From: DASTDY01 sp035478375
GTDB lineage: Bacteria > Patescibacteriota > Saccharimonadia > Saccharimonadales > EFPC-124
Assembly: GCA_035478375.1 (NCBI GenBank)
Contig: DATIJQ010000035.1
Coordinates: 1 to 45,166, forward strand
Length of the DNA: 45,166 nucleotides
Reading direction: 5' to 3'
A program made the position numbers and the translations under genes. How positions within the stretch are numbered: position 1 is the stretch's first letter; the number at the start of each line of letters is the position of its first letter. Positions 33,398 through 41,045 of this stretch are shown piece after piece. The notes under the pieces are model-generated. The model saw nothing but the letters and a program-made list of their open reading frames with translations. It was not told where the DNA came from and did no database searches.

Positions 33398-33558
33398 GAG
33401 AAAATATTGTTGGTTCGAAATGGTGAGCCAACGGGGACCTTCGGCGAACTATTTTTGGGATGGGTTGGAACGATTGGATGAAGGAAATGGGGAACGACGA
33501 AACGATAGCTGGAACCCATTACTAACCTCTACGTAGCCCAACATCACAAAACATTATC

Positions 33559-34134
33559 TCACTTTTTCTTTTCCGCCACTAACCTTGCCACCATATACCG
33601 CTCTGGTTCGGTCTTCCCTTCTGGGATAATCCAACTGCTGTAAGTCTCTTCATAGCTAGTGATGTGCCAACTTTTGTACAATTCTTTTAACCTTCCAGAT
33701 GGAAAAAGGTACGGTCGTGTGCCCGGCAGGTTACCATCAGTAAAAGCCGTCACAATGTTCGTGCCTTGCGGCTTTGTCCATTCTTGCATTTTGGCGATGG
33801 TCGGGGCAATGTCTTGTTCTGGTAAAAAGTGGAGCACCATGAGGCACAGAATAGCATCGAATTGATCTTTTGGTTGGTAATTGCGAACGTCGGCTTGCCG
33901 AGTGGTTATTTTAAGGTTTCCTCTTGCAGCTGTAGCCTGTAGCGTATTTAAGGCGATAGCATCTGTATCTATAGCCGTTACCTCCCAGCCTAAGTGCACC
34001 AAGTAAAGTGCATTGCGACCAGCATACGAGCCAATGTCCAAGGCCCGACCGGGTGGTATGTTAGCTAAGGCGTTTTTGACGAGTGGGGTCGGTTGGGTGT
34101 AGTCGGTGAATTGCGTGGAAGTGTTGGTTTTCAT
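33559..34134 (-). CDS. SAM-dependent methyltransferase, TehB-like
   Basis: 191 residues. SAM motif ALDIGSYAGRNALYLVHLGW, VTAIDTDAIAL, DAILCLMVLHFLP. The frame extends to 34218, but that part overlaps the upstream terminator. CATAAT (34142-34147, minus strand) ends 7 bases before ATG 34134, giving a leaderless start. It lies directly after the RiPP cluster but is separated by a terminator and uses a different expression style, so membership in that cluster is doubtful. Confidence 0.8.
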   Translation of the reverse strand: MKTNTSTQFTDYTQPTPLVKNALANIPPGRALDIGSYAGRNALYLVHLGWEVTAIDTDAIALNTLQATAARGNLKITTRQADVRNYQPKDQFDAILCLMVLHFLPEQDIAPTIAKMQEWTKPQGTNIVTAFTDGNLPGTRPYLFPSGRLKELYKSWHITSYEETYSSWIIPEGKTEPERYMVARLVAEKKK

Positions 34135-34166
34135 TAGTACTATTATGGCCGGTGTGAGTAAGAATG

Positions 34167-34200
34167 AAAAGCCCCTCCACCCCGTTGCCGGGATGGAGGG
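34167..34200 (-). terminator. Terminator of the YcaO-precursor operon
   Basis: CCCTCCA/TGGAGGG and CCCG/CGGG stem (34173-34200) with one mismatch, then TTTT on the minus strand. Confidence 0.75.
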
Positions 34201-34266
34201 TTGTGTCATGCGACACACCTCTACAAGAGAGGCTTGAGGAACACTCGCTGAGCGAGCACCGACCTC

Positions 34267-34380
34267 CTACAGGAGGATGTCGGTGCAGCCGCCGCAGCTG
34301 TTGGAGCCGCCGGCCGGCGCGCCCGTCGTCTCGATGACGTCCGTGCGTTCCGTGACCTCGATGATCAGACTCTGATCCAT
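34267..34380 (-). CDS. RiPP precursor peptide (37 aa)
   Basis: Reads MDQSLIIEVTERTDVIETTG, then APAGG and the core SNSCGGCTDILL. The acidic leader ends in a Gly-Gly, a common processing site. The core is short and rich in cyclisable residues (two Ser, two Cys, one Thr) in an S-C-G-G-C context like azole-forming precursors. SD GAGAGGA lies 6 bases before ATG 34380, and the gene starts 14 bases after the YcaO stop. Of 36 codons after the start, 33 end in G or C, far above the adjacent YcaO gene, hinting at a high-GC donor. A CTCGCTCAGCGAG palindrome and the operon terminator follow. Modification is inferred from neighbours. Confidence 0.78.
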   Translation of the reverse strand: MDQSLIIEVTERTDVIETTGAPAGGSNSCGGCTDILL

Positions 34381-34394
34381 GAGGGTCCTCTCGT

Positions 34395-35813
34395 TCAGGC
34401 GAAGGGTTGCGTTTTGTACCCCGCGGCTGTTTTGCGAAGCGACCGGAATTGGCCGCTCGCGATACTTGTTGGAGTACGAAAAAGCCTCTCCATACCAAGC
34501 GCTTCCATCATATAGCCAAACCCTATCGGGGTCAACCCTTCGATCAACGAGCGAACTACATACAGGCCAGTTGTGTCCCTGCCAGCACGATTGAGCTCAG
34601 TTGCATACCATGAAGTGCCTAGCCGATTAAGTGCTGTTTGCATCCCGATGACGTCTGTGGGGCCGGCGGGTATACCAGTTGCTTCAATTAGGTCTTCACC
34701 TATAAGCAACTCTACCTCCGAATGATTTTCCGGTTTGTCATACCAGAATTGATGGTCCATAACATCCCGGATGTTTTCCATAGCATTCACACTTGGCGTC
34801 TCAATATTACAGAAGGTGACATTGAGTTCCACCTCCTGTAAAGCTTTGTCCATCGCCACAATAGGCAAAGAATGCGAGGCCATGCCAAGAATGAGCCTTG
34901 GGTACGATTCTGCTTCTCGCCTGAGGATTACTAACACAACTGGCGCTAGCTCAAGAGTGAGGTTCAAAAACGTGCATGTAAACCCAAAGCTTTCTAGGCG
35001 CAAGACGCGACTCTTGAACTCGTCAGGTGGTGCTATGCGCTCGCGTTGCACACCCCAGAACCAATGAACCATAAGAGCGTCGCGCTCTATGAGTTCAAAA
35101 GCAGAGCTAAGCAATGCTACCTCAAAAGACGGGTGACAGGCAACTCCACTCGACGTCGCTGAAGTTACACGTTTACTTCCGGTTCGATCTGGGTAGCATA
35201 CTATCTCTAGAGGCAATCTAAATGCCTCATTCGTCGCCACATTCTCAACTCTGGCCCACTTTCCACTCGGCTCGCGCCCATATGGGAAATCGGCTCGCGC
35301 CAACTGCCACTCGCTATAACGCACAAACCTATGTATGTCCAGCGCAGGGACTGAGTCCTCCAGATCAACGAGCAAATCTGTATTGACATTCGCGTCGCAA
35401 CTGAGTCGTTCGTAGACTTCGGCAGCAGCTTTGAGCAAGGCTAGGTACTTCGTGTCTGCCTGGCCGAAACCTTTTGTGCGAGGCTCCGCTTTTAGCATGT
35501 AGCCTTCGCGAGGCAGGGCGAATTCTGGCCTAGTTGAGCCTTTTCGCACGACATAGGTTTCGACATTACGCTCGCCGAAATATCGCTCAAGACGACGAAG
35601 CGCGCCAATCTCATCGCCATCCTCGCTGACAACTACTCCGTACTGAGCAAGTGTACGAATTGCTGGCGTCTCTTGGACCCATTCGTTCTGGAGTTGCTTA
35701 AGCAGCGATTCTGAATCACCCCGGAGCCGCAAGCTCTTGTCTGGCGTTTCAAGGACCAAAGCGTCGCCATCATATCTCCACGAACAAAAAGGTGCTAGAC
35801 GATAATGCATCAT
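34395..35813 (-). CDS. YcaO-domain cyclodehydratase-like enzyme
   Basis: 472 residues. YcaO enzymes use ATP to turn Ser/Thr/Cys of a peptide into azolines, or to make thioamides. ATP-site helices are visible: KAAAEVYER (128-136) and TSSGVACHPSFEVALLSSAF followed by ELIERDA (to 246). LIEGLTPIGFG lies near the C-terminus. The first ~95 residues resemble a leader-binding winged-helix (RRE-like) domain. No Pro-rich C-terminus typical of many cyclodehydratases and no separate E1-like partner are seen. ATG 35813 follows GGAG. The precursor gene lies 14 bases downstream in the same operon. Confidence 0.88.
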   Translation of the reverse strand: MMHYRLAPFCSWRYDGDALVLETPDKSLRLRGDSESLLKQLQNEWVQETPAIRTLAQYGVVVSEDGDEIGALRRLERYFGERNVETYVVRKGSTRPEFALPREGYMLKAEPRTKGFGQADTKYLALLKAAAEVYERLSCDANVNTDLLVDLEDSVPALDIHRFVRYSEWQLARADFPYGREPSGKWARVENVATNEAFRLPLEIVCYPDRTGSKRVTSATSSGVACHPSFEVALLSSAFELIERDALMVHWFWGVQRERIAPPDEFKSRVLRLESFGFTCTFLNLTLELAPVVLVILRREAESYPRLILGMASHSLPIVAMDKALQEVELNVTFCNIETPSVNAMENIRDVMDHQFWYDKPENHSEVELLIGEDLIEATGIPAGPTDVIGMQTALNRLGTSWYATELNRAGRDTTGLYVVRSLIEGLTPIGFGYMMEALGMERLFRTPTSIASGQFRSLRKTAAGYKTQPFA

Positions 35814-35892
35814 CTCCCGCTCCTAACGAAACGATAAGCTGGCCATTAAGGACTCGGATAATATTAGCACGTATGGATTTGACTGAACAAAT

Positions 35893-36525
35893 TTACTGCG
35901 GCGTAGTAAATTTATATAAAAGGACAGACTGCCCTCCTTCAGGAAAAGGAGGTGTATAATCTTGGAACCAATATGGCCGGAAGCCGCGTGTACCATAAAA
36001 ATCCAGAGTCTCAGTATTACTCTCGCTGAGTTCCGTGGCAAGTGTAATAACCTGTACGCCATTATTATGAGCTCTTTGCATACTGCGATTAAGTGCTGTG
36101 CTAGCGTAACCTTTACCTCGTGTCCTTTCGCCCGGCCTTGTAACAAGTTCACTAATGTATAAACGACGATCCCCTATTTCTTGGCCACTATCGCTGTGGA
36201 CGATTTCGCGGAAAGTTTTGCCAGCACTTAAAGTACCTCCGAGAAGGATATTAACAATTTCCCCGGTTCTGGAGTCGACTATTGCTTCGCTGTAATTCCA
36301 CATCTCATCTATTCCTTGTCCAAAACGCTTTTGTTCCTTTATCATTTCTGCTGTGTAATACGGACCCGCCCCCTCTATAAAACTACAGAGCCATAGAAGT
36401 TCTTCAGCATGCCCCTCAACGAAAGCTTGATCTACATGAACGCACTCTAAACCATCTTGTAATCGATCGACACTGCCAGTCGGAATTTCAGATTGTGTTA
36501 GCGGTCTTTGCTCACGTTCAGTCAT
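35893..36525 (-). CDS. GNAT-family N-acetyltransferase
   Basis: 210 residues from ATG 36525, which has GGAG 8 bases before it; a longer frame to 36564 lacks support. The acetyl-CoA motif region is ISELVTRPGERTRGKGYAST, followed by LATELSESNTETLDFYGTRG (GNAT motif B). Lies 79 bases upstream of YcaO in the same direction and is divergent from the SagB-type gene. It could acetylate the peptide's N-terminus or confer self-protection; both are inferences. Confidence 0.8.
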   Translation of the reverse strand: MTEREQRPLTQSEIPTGSVDRLQDGLECVHVDQAFVEGHAEELLWLCSFIEGAGPYYTAEMIKEQKRFGQGIDEMWNYSEAIVDSRTGEIVNILLGGTLSAGKTFREIVHSDSGQEIGDRRLYISELVTRPGERTRGKGYASTALNRSMQRAHNNGVQVITLATELSESNTETLDFYGTRGFRPYWFQDYTPPFPEGGQSVLLYKFTTPQ

Positions 36526-36548
36526 TCTAGGGGCTCCATTAATGGTAT

Positions 36549-36554
36549 TATATA
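36549..36554 (+). promoter_or_regulatory. Divergent promoter region of the RiPP cluster
   Basis: The 58-base gap between GNAT (36525) and the SagB-type start (36584) contains an AT-rich TATTATATATTA block suitable as -10 elements in both directions. The exact hexamers cannot be fixed by eye. Confidence 0.4.
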
Positions 36555-36583
36555 TTAAGTCCAACTACAGAGAAGAGGACGTC

Positions 36584-37528
36584 ATGGATCGCGATTCGCG
36601 TCCAGTCATGGTTGCCTGCTTAGGCAAGGATAAACAAGGTTACTGCTTTAAAACTTCCAGCGAGCGCATAGGTATACAGGAGAGGCTTGCGAACATGCTT
36701 CTACCTGTACTACATGAATCTACCGGCCATAGGACCATAGACCAATTGGCTAACGAAGATTTAGACGAGGAGATTCTTCTGACGCTATTTGGCCAGTTTG
36801 AAGCCCTCGGCCTATGCTACGAGGCCCATAATGTCGCACTTTACGGTCACCGAGCAGCTTGTTATCCGGATCCGCTACGTCTCTACCCGGGAGACGAAGC
36901 GGTGGAACAGCTGATGCAACTACCCTCAGACCGAGATGGTACGTTCATAAACGTACAATGCTCTGAGGACCCAAAAGCAAATATGCTAATTCGCAGAACT
37001 CAGCGCGCATTCAATGAACGGCCCATAAGTCTCAATGAAATGTCGCAGATTGCTTTCGCCAGTTATGGTCTAACTGAGGCGTGGGGCAATATCGCTCGCA
37101 GAACTGTTCCAAGCGCTGGCGCGATGTACCCCCTGCAGCTCGACTATGTTGTGCGTCGTGGGGAAGGCATGTTGGCCGGCGTATACCGCTGGGCTAAGCA
37201 GGCAAACGGCTTCATTAGATACCGTGAAGTCGATGACCATATGCTTGAGGCATGTTTTATTGGCCAGGAATGGATGACTAGTGCAGTCATCCAGGTTATC
37301 AGTTTCGACATCGCGAGGAGTGCTGCGAAATATTCTTCAAGAGCACATCGTTTTGCGTTGCTGGAGGCTGGCCATGCCGCCCAAAACGCGATCCTCAAGG
37401 CTACATCACTAGGCTTGGCCGCATGGGAGTACGGTGGCTACAATGATGCGGCGATGATGAAACTTGTCGAACTCGACGACCCAACATGTGGCGTCGCAAC
37501 CGTACTGTTTTACGGCCACACCGGCTAA
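36584..37528 (+). CDS. SagB-type dehydrogenase (nitroreductase superfamily)
   Basis: 314 residues from ATG 36584 (SD GAGAAGAGG just upstream). FMN-dependent enzymes of this family oxidise azolines to azoles in thiazole/oxazole peptides. The N-terminal 90 residues form a winged-helix-like domain. The nitroreductase core has RRTVPSAGAMYPLQLDYVV, GVYRWAKQANG, KYSSRAHRFALLEAGHAAQN and GLAAWEYGGYND. Together with YcaO and the small precursor it defines a linear azole-peptide type cluster. Confidence 0.88.
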   Translation: MDRDSRPVMVACLGKDKQGYCFKTSSERIGIQERLANMLLPVLHESTGHRTIDQLANEDLDEEILLTLFGQFEALGLCYEAHNVALYGHRAACYPDPLRLYPGDEAVEQLMQLPSDRDGTFINVQCSEDPKANMLIRRTQRAFNERPISLNEMSQIAFASYGLTEAWGNIARRTVPSAGAMYPLQLDYVVRRGEGMLAGVYRWAKQANGFIRYREVDDHMLEACFIGQEWMTSAVIQVISFDIARSAAKYSSRAHRFALLEAGHAAQNAILKATSLGLAAWEYGGYNDAAMMKLVELDDPTCGVATVLFYGHTG

Positions 37529-37567
37529 GACTGATCGTCCCGACCCTTCAATGATGGTAGGTGATAC

Positions 37568-37594
37568 AATGGGCCCATCCCGAGGCCCATTTAA
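37568..37594 (+). terminator. Terminator after the SagB-type gene
   Basis: AATGGGCC (37568-37575) pairs with GGCCCATT (37584-37591), then TTAATTT. Confidence 0.65.
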
Positions 37595-37632
37595 TTTATG
37601 ACAGTTACACCCGACCGTGAAGATAACATATT

Positions 37633-37668
37633 AAGAAAAGTTCGAGCACATAATCTCGAACTTTTCTT
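37633..37668. terminator. Strong bidirectional hairpin at the island edge
   Basis: AAGAAAAGTTCGAG (37633-37646) and CTCGAACTTTTCTT (37655-37668) form a perfect 14-bp stem, 26 bases before the tRNA fragment. Confidence 0.7.
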
Positions 37669-37693
37669 ATCTGTAAATTTTAAAATAATGTCA

Positions 37694-37716
37694 TGGTGAC
37701 CCTACCGGGACTCGAA
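37694..37716 (-). repeat. tRNA-Glu 3'-end fragment (attachment-site repeat, left)
   Basis: 23 bases matching the 3' end of the tRNA-Glu gene at 39884-39906 in 22 of 23 positions, including the CCA end. The remainder of the tRNA is missing. This is the pattern left by integration of an element at a tRNA 3' end. Confidence 0.75.
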
Positions 37717-37813
37717 TTGAGAACACCTTATCCACCGCAACCCTCAGCGGTCGCGCAACGGATATAAGACTTACTATGCAAGTACAAGCAAGACGCTGGT
37801 TGGTCGGTGCCGT

Positions 37814-37834
37814 TGCCGTCAAGTTTGCCGTCAA
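37814..37834. repeat. Arm-type repeat pair, left end
   Basis: TGCCGTCAA at 37814-37822 and 37826-37834, period 12. The gap 37717-37919 shows no gene. Confidence 0.55.
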
Positions 37835-37919
37835 AGGCCAGAAGTAGAAAATGAGCTGATTGTAGGCCTAACACAGTTCTTACGACAAGCGGCAATCTGC
37901 AAACTATTGGCTGACGATT

Positions 37920-38507
37920 TTAATGATGAAAGAATGAAGTTAGCGATCCGCCCCATTGTGACCAAATTGTCGCAACGCTCGCAGCATTCGTTAGAGCGCC
38001 AGCCAAAGCGGTAAGCACCATTTTAACCACGCTTTTTTGTCGCTGCGATTGCGGTAAAGTCGCCTGTTCTGCTAGAAAAGCTAACTGTTCAATAACTTGC
38101 TGTTTTTCAGTCTCTTTAATTTCTCGAGTGGCTATAACTGTTTCTGTAAGTAGCCTTATCGCTTTAGCAACATCTTCATCGCCATTGTTCTGAATGTCGT
38201 CCATGGCAACGTCAATGCGCCCCACTTGTGCCGTATTGATCGCGCCGATTACACTACGATCAACATTAATGTGGTTGTATGTTACCGACGCGCTGTTGAT
38301 TCCAGACTGTGGAATTTGAATGCGCGGCCCACGTGGGGGTAGTCCAAAAGTAGCATAGATCTGGTCGCTTAGATAATTTATCATGGCCGCATTTGTAGCC
38401 ATGGCCGCTTGAGCATTTTGCGCAACCATGTTGTAATGCTCCACGCAAAGTAAACTGCCGTTCTGCATTTGATAAAAGGCGGCGCGACTGCATTGGCTGC
38501 AATGCAT
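37920..38507 (-). CDS. Zinc-ribbon hypothetical protein coupled to Fic
   Basis: 195 residues. The N-terminal CxxC...C..H cluster (HCSQCS, LLCVEH) is a likely zinc site. The middle has a beta motif VTYNHINVDRSVIGAINTAQ, followed by a charged helical stretch (110-160) and a short hydrophobic C-terminal segment (VLTALAGALTNAASVATIW). Its ATG shares one base with the Fic stop (TAATG), so it is translationally coupled. It may be a partner, substrate or effector of the Fic protein. Confidence 0.6.
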   Translation of the reverse strand: MHCSQCSRAAFYQMQNGSLLCVEHYNMVAQNAQAAMATNAAMINYLSDQIYATFGLPPRGPRIQIPQSGINSASVTYNHINVDRSVIGAINTAQVGRIDVAMDDIQNNGDEDVAKAIRLLTETVIATREIKETEKQQVIEQLAFLAEQATLPQSQRQKSVVKMVLTALAGALTNAASVATIWSQWGGSLTSFFHH

Positions 38508-39649
38508 TAAACACCTCCCCCATTGGCGGTAAATAGCCGAATATAGTTTTGGTAGGCAAATTGCCGCCCGTACGTTGCTGCTTCATCCGTAGGCTGAAGA
38601 ATGCCTAGATTGACGAACTTCTTAATAAGCTGATTTGCAGCTGGGCGGGAGAGGCCGGTGATTTTTTCGGCAGCAGCCACGTCAACAATTGGCTGGCTAT
38701 ACAAACCCTTGAGTAACTTCACCGCAGTGGGCGCCTGCTTGCCGCCAAGGGCATGGACGATAGTCATGTCTTGCTCGCGTATTGTAATTATGTGCTTCGA
38801 GACATCAGTTGCTTCGCGAGCGACCTCGGCAACACCCTCCAAGAAAAACTCAACCCACTCATTAACTTCGCCTTTGTTATGGTAGGCGGAAAGTCGATCG
38901 AAATAGGTGTCTCGGTGCCGCTTAAAATATTCAGATAGATAAAGAATAGGGTACTCGAGCACCTTTTGGCGACACAAATACATAGTAATCAAAAGCCGCC
39001 CCGTGCGGCCGTTACCGTCCAAGAACGGGTGTATGGTTTCAAACTGGGCATGCATGAGCGCTGCATTGATAAGCGCTGGGTAGGACTGTTTTTTGTTAAG
39101 AAAATTTTCGAAGTCACTGAGCACCCTGCCCAGTTCATGCACCGGTGGCGGAACGAAATCGGCATTGTCAGGCCGTGTGCCGCCGATCCAGTTCTGTGTT
39201 TTGCGGATTTCACCTGGAGTCTTGCCCACACCTTCGGCGGTTTCCGCCATCAACTGCTCGTGCAGCTCGCGGATTACGCGCAGTATTAGCGGCATTGACT
39301 TAAGTCGACTCAAGCCATAGTTAACAGCCTTTACGTAATGTAAGATGTTTTCTACGTCACGAGGTACACCTTCAGTAATATTGAGGTCAGCCTTCAATGA
39401 GTCATGCATAGTCGCTTTAGTACCTTCGATGTTGCTCGAAAGAGTAGCTTCTTTGCGGACGTACATATAAATAAAGAAATCAATGTCCGGAATAAGCTGA
39501 GCGATGCCGTCCAACTTACCGAGCGCCAGCGTGGCATCCGCAGCAAGAAGTTGGGTTTGTGACCTAAAAACAAGCGGCGTTGTGGGCGGAAAAGCATCGG
39601 GGATAAATGCCTTGAAGCCCGCAGGTTGCGTTACAAATTTACCAATCAC
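38507..39649 (-). CDS. Fic family AMP-transferase with winged-helix domain
   Basis: 380 residues. The catalytic Fic motif HPFLDGNGRTGR (207-218) is intact. An inhibitory-helix motif SSNIEG (71-76) lies N-terminal to it, as in class II Fic proteins that restrain their own ATP binding. The C-terminal 90 residues carry a winged-helix DNA-binding-like domain (AAAEKITGLSRPAANQLIKK). GTG 39649 is preceded by AAAGGA. The promoter overlaps three operator half-sites, consistent with self-regulation. Confidence 0.9.
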   Translation of the reverse strand: MIGKFVTQPAGFKAFIPDAFPPTTPLVFRSQTQLLAADATLALGKLDGIAQLIPDIDFFIYMYVRKEATLSSNIEGTKATMHDSLKADLNITEGVPRDVENILHYVKAVNYGLSRLKSMPLILRVIRELHEQLMAETAEGVGKTPGEIRKTQNWIGGTRPDNADFVPPPVHELGRVLSDFENFLNKKQSYPALINAALMHAQFETIHPFLDGNGRTGRLLITMYLCRQKVLEYPILYLSEYFKRHRDTYFDRLSAYHNKGEVNEWVEFFLEGVAEVAREATDVSKHIITIREQDMTIVHALGGKQAPTAVKLLKGLYSQPIVDVAAAEKITGLSRPAANQLIKKFVNLGILQPTDEAATYGRQFAYQNYIRLFTANGGGV

Positions 39650-39669
39650 GTACTTAACATCCTTTTATA

Positions 39670-39722
39670 CAATGTTAAGTATAACCCGTCGAACTTAACA
39701 TTGCAACATTAAATGTTAAGTT
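39670..39722. promoter_or_regulatory. Fic operator: three TTAACATT half-sites
   Basis: CAATGTTAAGT (39670-39680), ACTTAACATTG (39693-39703, inverted) and AATGTTAAGTT (39712-39722). The first two form a perfect 11-bp inverted repeat. They cover the Fic promoter. Confidence 0.7.
39678..39706 (-). promoter_or_regulatory. Fic promoter
   Basis: Minus strand TTGCAA (39701-39706), 17-base spacer, TATACT (39678-39683), embedded in the operator array. Confidence 0.65.
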
Positions 39723-39782
39723 CATAGTGACACGTTGCCCTGCGGTTGTGTATATGTTGACGCAAGGAATTTCGGATTTTAC

Positions 39783-39803
39783 TGCCGTCAAGATTACCGT
39801 CAA
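39783..39803. repeat. Arm-type repeat pair, right end
   Basis: TGCCGTCAA (39783-39791) and TACCGTCAA (39795-39803), period 12, 80 bases from the tRNA-Glu 3' end. Confidence 0.55.
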
Positions 39804-39883
39804 ATCCCGTTTTTAGCATAATCAACACCTAACAAAACAAACTAGCAACCGGGGTGAGGTTGCTAGTTTGGCTAATCTCAATC

Positions 39884-39958
39884 TGGTGACCCTATCGGGA
39901 CTCGAACCCGAGTTGCCGCCGTGAGAGGGCGATGTCCTAACCGCTAGACGATAGGGCC
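39884..39958 (-). tRNA. tRNA-Glu (anticodon CTC)
   Basis: 75 bases including encoded CCA. Acceptor GGCCCTA pairs with TAGGGTC (one G·T). The anticodon arm has the loop CTCTCAC with anticodon CTC, and the T arm is GGGTTCGAGTCCC. Intact, with its 3' end forming the right boundary of the Fic island. Confidence 0.95.
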
Positions 39959-40060
39959 ATATTTGGGCCCGTCTACGTAAAAGGTTTAGGGCCAAATTCG
40001 CCTCTCATCGTAGCATGACAGGGGCGGCATGTCTACGCTGTGAAATAAGTTTTGGGGCTG

Positions 40061-40093
40061 CAAGGAGAGTGCAGGGTCTGGGCACTCCCCTTG
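40061..40093 (-). terminator. Hairpin after the 40111-40986 gene
   Basis: CAAGGAGAGTGC (40061-40072) pairs with GCACTCCCCTTG (40082-40093) with one mismatch. Confidence 0.55.
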
Positions 40094-40110
40094 CTTGTGT
40101 CAGGTGTCCG

Positions 40111-40986
40111 CTAAAAATCAAGCAAGCTATCGAGGTGGGCGTAGCTGACAGTGCAGGTCGCCATGGCATCCATGAAGATGCTGCCGTAGCGACGATCGAG
40201 GGGATTGTTGGCGTGGTGCGTGGTGTGCACATCGACAGGTGCGCCAATGTAAGCGTTGAGACGTGTTTCGGTGGGTCGCTGCCATGGGCCAAGGATTAAT
40301 GGCGCTGGTCTGACAAGTCCTTCTGTCTGATGCCACCAACCGTACTGTCCCAAAATGAGCCACTGGCGGTGTAGCTGCAGCGAGCAGTCCAAGATCACCT
40401 CTGCCCATTTACGTTGACGTTCGTCGAGGGCGTTACCTGCGTTGGCGGTGACGATGCTCAGCTGTTGGCCGGTGTGCACCAGCCGCCTAAGCAGGTCGTC
40501 CATGTCGGAATAGTCGCACGGCAGTACGCGCTTCTCGTTGTCCGCCAGCCAGCGGTGTAATGCTGTTTGGAACATGGCTTGCTGTGGGTTGCTGCTCAGA
40601 ACAAGTTTAATGTTGTTGAGCTGCAGAGGGCCGTTGCCTGGCTTGCGCTGCCAGCCGCTCTCAATGGCGATGGTATTGGCGCTCTGTAGCAAGGCGCCGT
40701 GCTGCTCGGTGAGGTCGGTCAGGTTGCCGGCGCTGTCATGGTTGCAGAGCAACAATGGCACAGCCCGGTCTGTCCGTCCAAAGAATTTTAGATACGAAAG
40801 CCCCTCCTTTTGCAACTTGTTTTGCAGCACGCTTGGCGGAGGTACGTTAGATTCGAGCGGCTCGCCAGTCAGTAAATCGAGCAGACGAATCTTGCCAGAA
40901 TCGTAACTAAAGTGAGTCCCTTCTATGCTGTCAAGTACGTGTCTCAGGTCGATGTCGTTGCCGGATAAACTCTTGTCATCTGACAT
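40111..40986 (-). CDS. Hypothetical protein (291 aa)
   Basis: Not recognised. Soluble alpha/beta protein with no signal or membrane span. Distinctive stretches: SYLKFFGRTDRAVPLLLCNH, NIKLVLSSNPQQAMFQTALH, LSIVTANAGNALDERQRKW. An upstream frame to 41004 exists, but TGGTACACT on the minus strand (hexamer 40993-40998) ends 6 bases before ATG 40986, giving a leaderless start. Single-gene unit ending in a hairpin. Confidence 0.7.
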   Translation of the reverse strand: MSDDKSLSGNDIDLRHVLDSIEGTHFSYDSGKIRLLDLLTGEPLESNVPPPSVLQNKLQKEGLSYLKFFGRTDRAVPLLLCNHDSAGNLTDLTEQHGALLQSANTIAIESGWQRKPGNGPLQLNNIKLVLSSNPQQAMFQTALHRWLADNEKRVLPCDYSDMDDLLRRLVHTGQQLSIVTANAGNALDERQRKWAEVILDCSLQLHRQWLILGQYGWWHQTEGLVRPAPLILGPWQRPTETRLNAYIGAPVDVHTTHHANNPLDRRYGSIFMDAMATCTVSYAHLDSLLDF

Positions 40987-41045
40987 GCGTATAGTGTACC
41001 ACATAGGTGTATGGTTGGGCGTCGCTTGACGCCCAACCGCGGGGT

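Larger units (their letters stand above)
37694..39906. mobile_element. Putative integrated island at tRNA-Glu carrying the Fic locus
   Basis: A 2.2-kb segment is bounded by a direct repeat of the tRNA-Glu 3' end. Inside each boundary, 80-100 bases away, lies a pair of CCGTCAA repeats spaced 12 bases (37814-37834 and 39783-39803) in the same orientation, as expected for integrase arm sites. Cargo is a Fic protein and a zinc-ribbon protein. No integrase is present, so it would need one in trans or be a decayed element. Confidence 0.6.

Noticed and set aside
33559..34134. Methyltransferase as a tailoring enzyme of the RiPP cluster
   Set aside because: A terminator separates it from the precursor operon and it has its own leaderless promoter; inclusion is possible but unsupported.
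37694..37716. A second functional tRNA-Glu
   Set aside because: Only the 3' 23 bases match; the T stem is broken and no anticodon or D arm follows.
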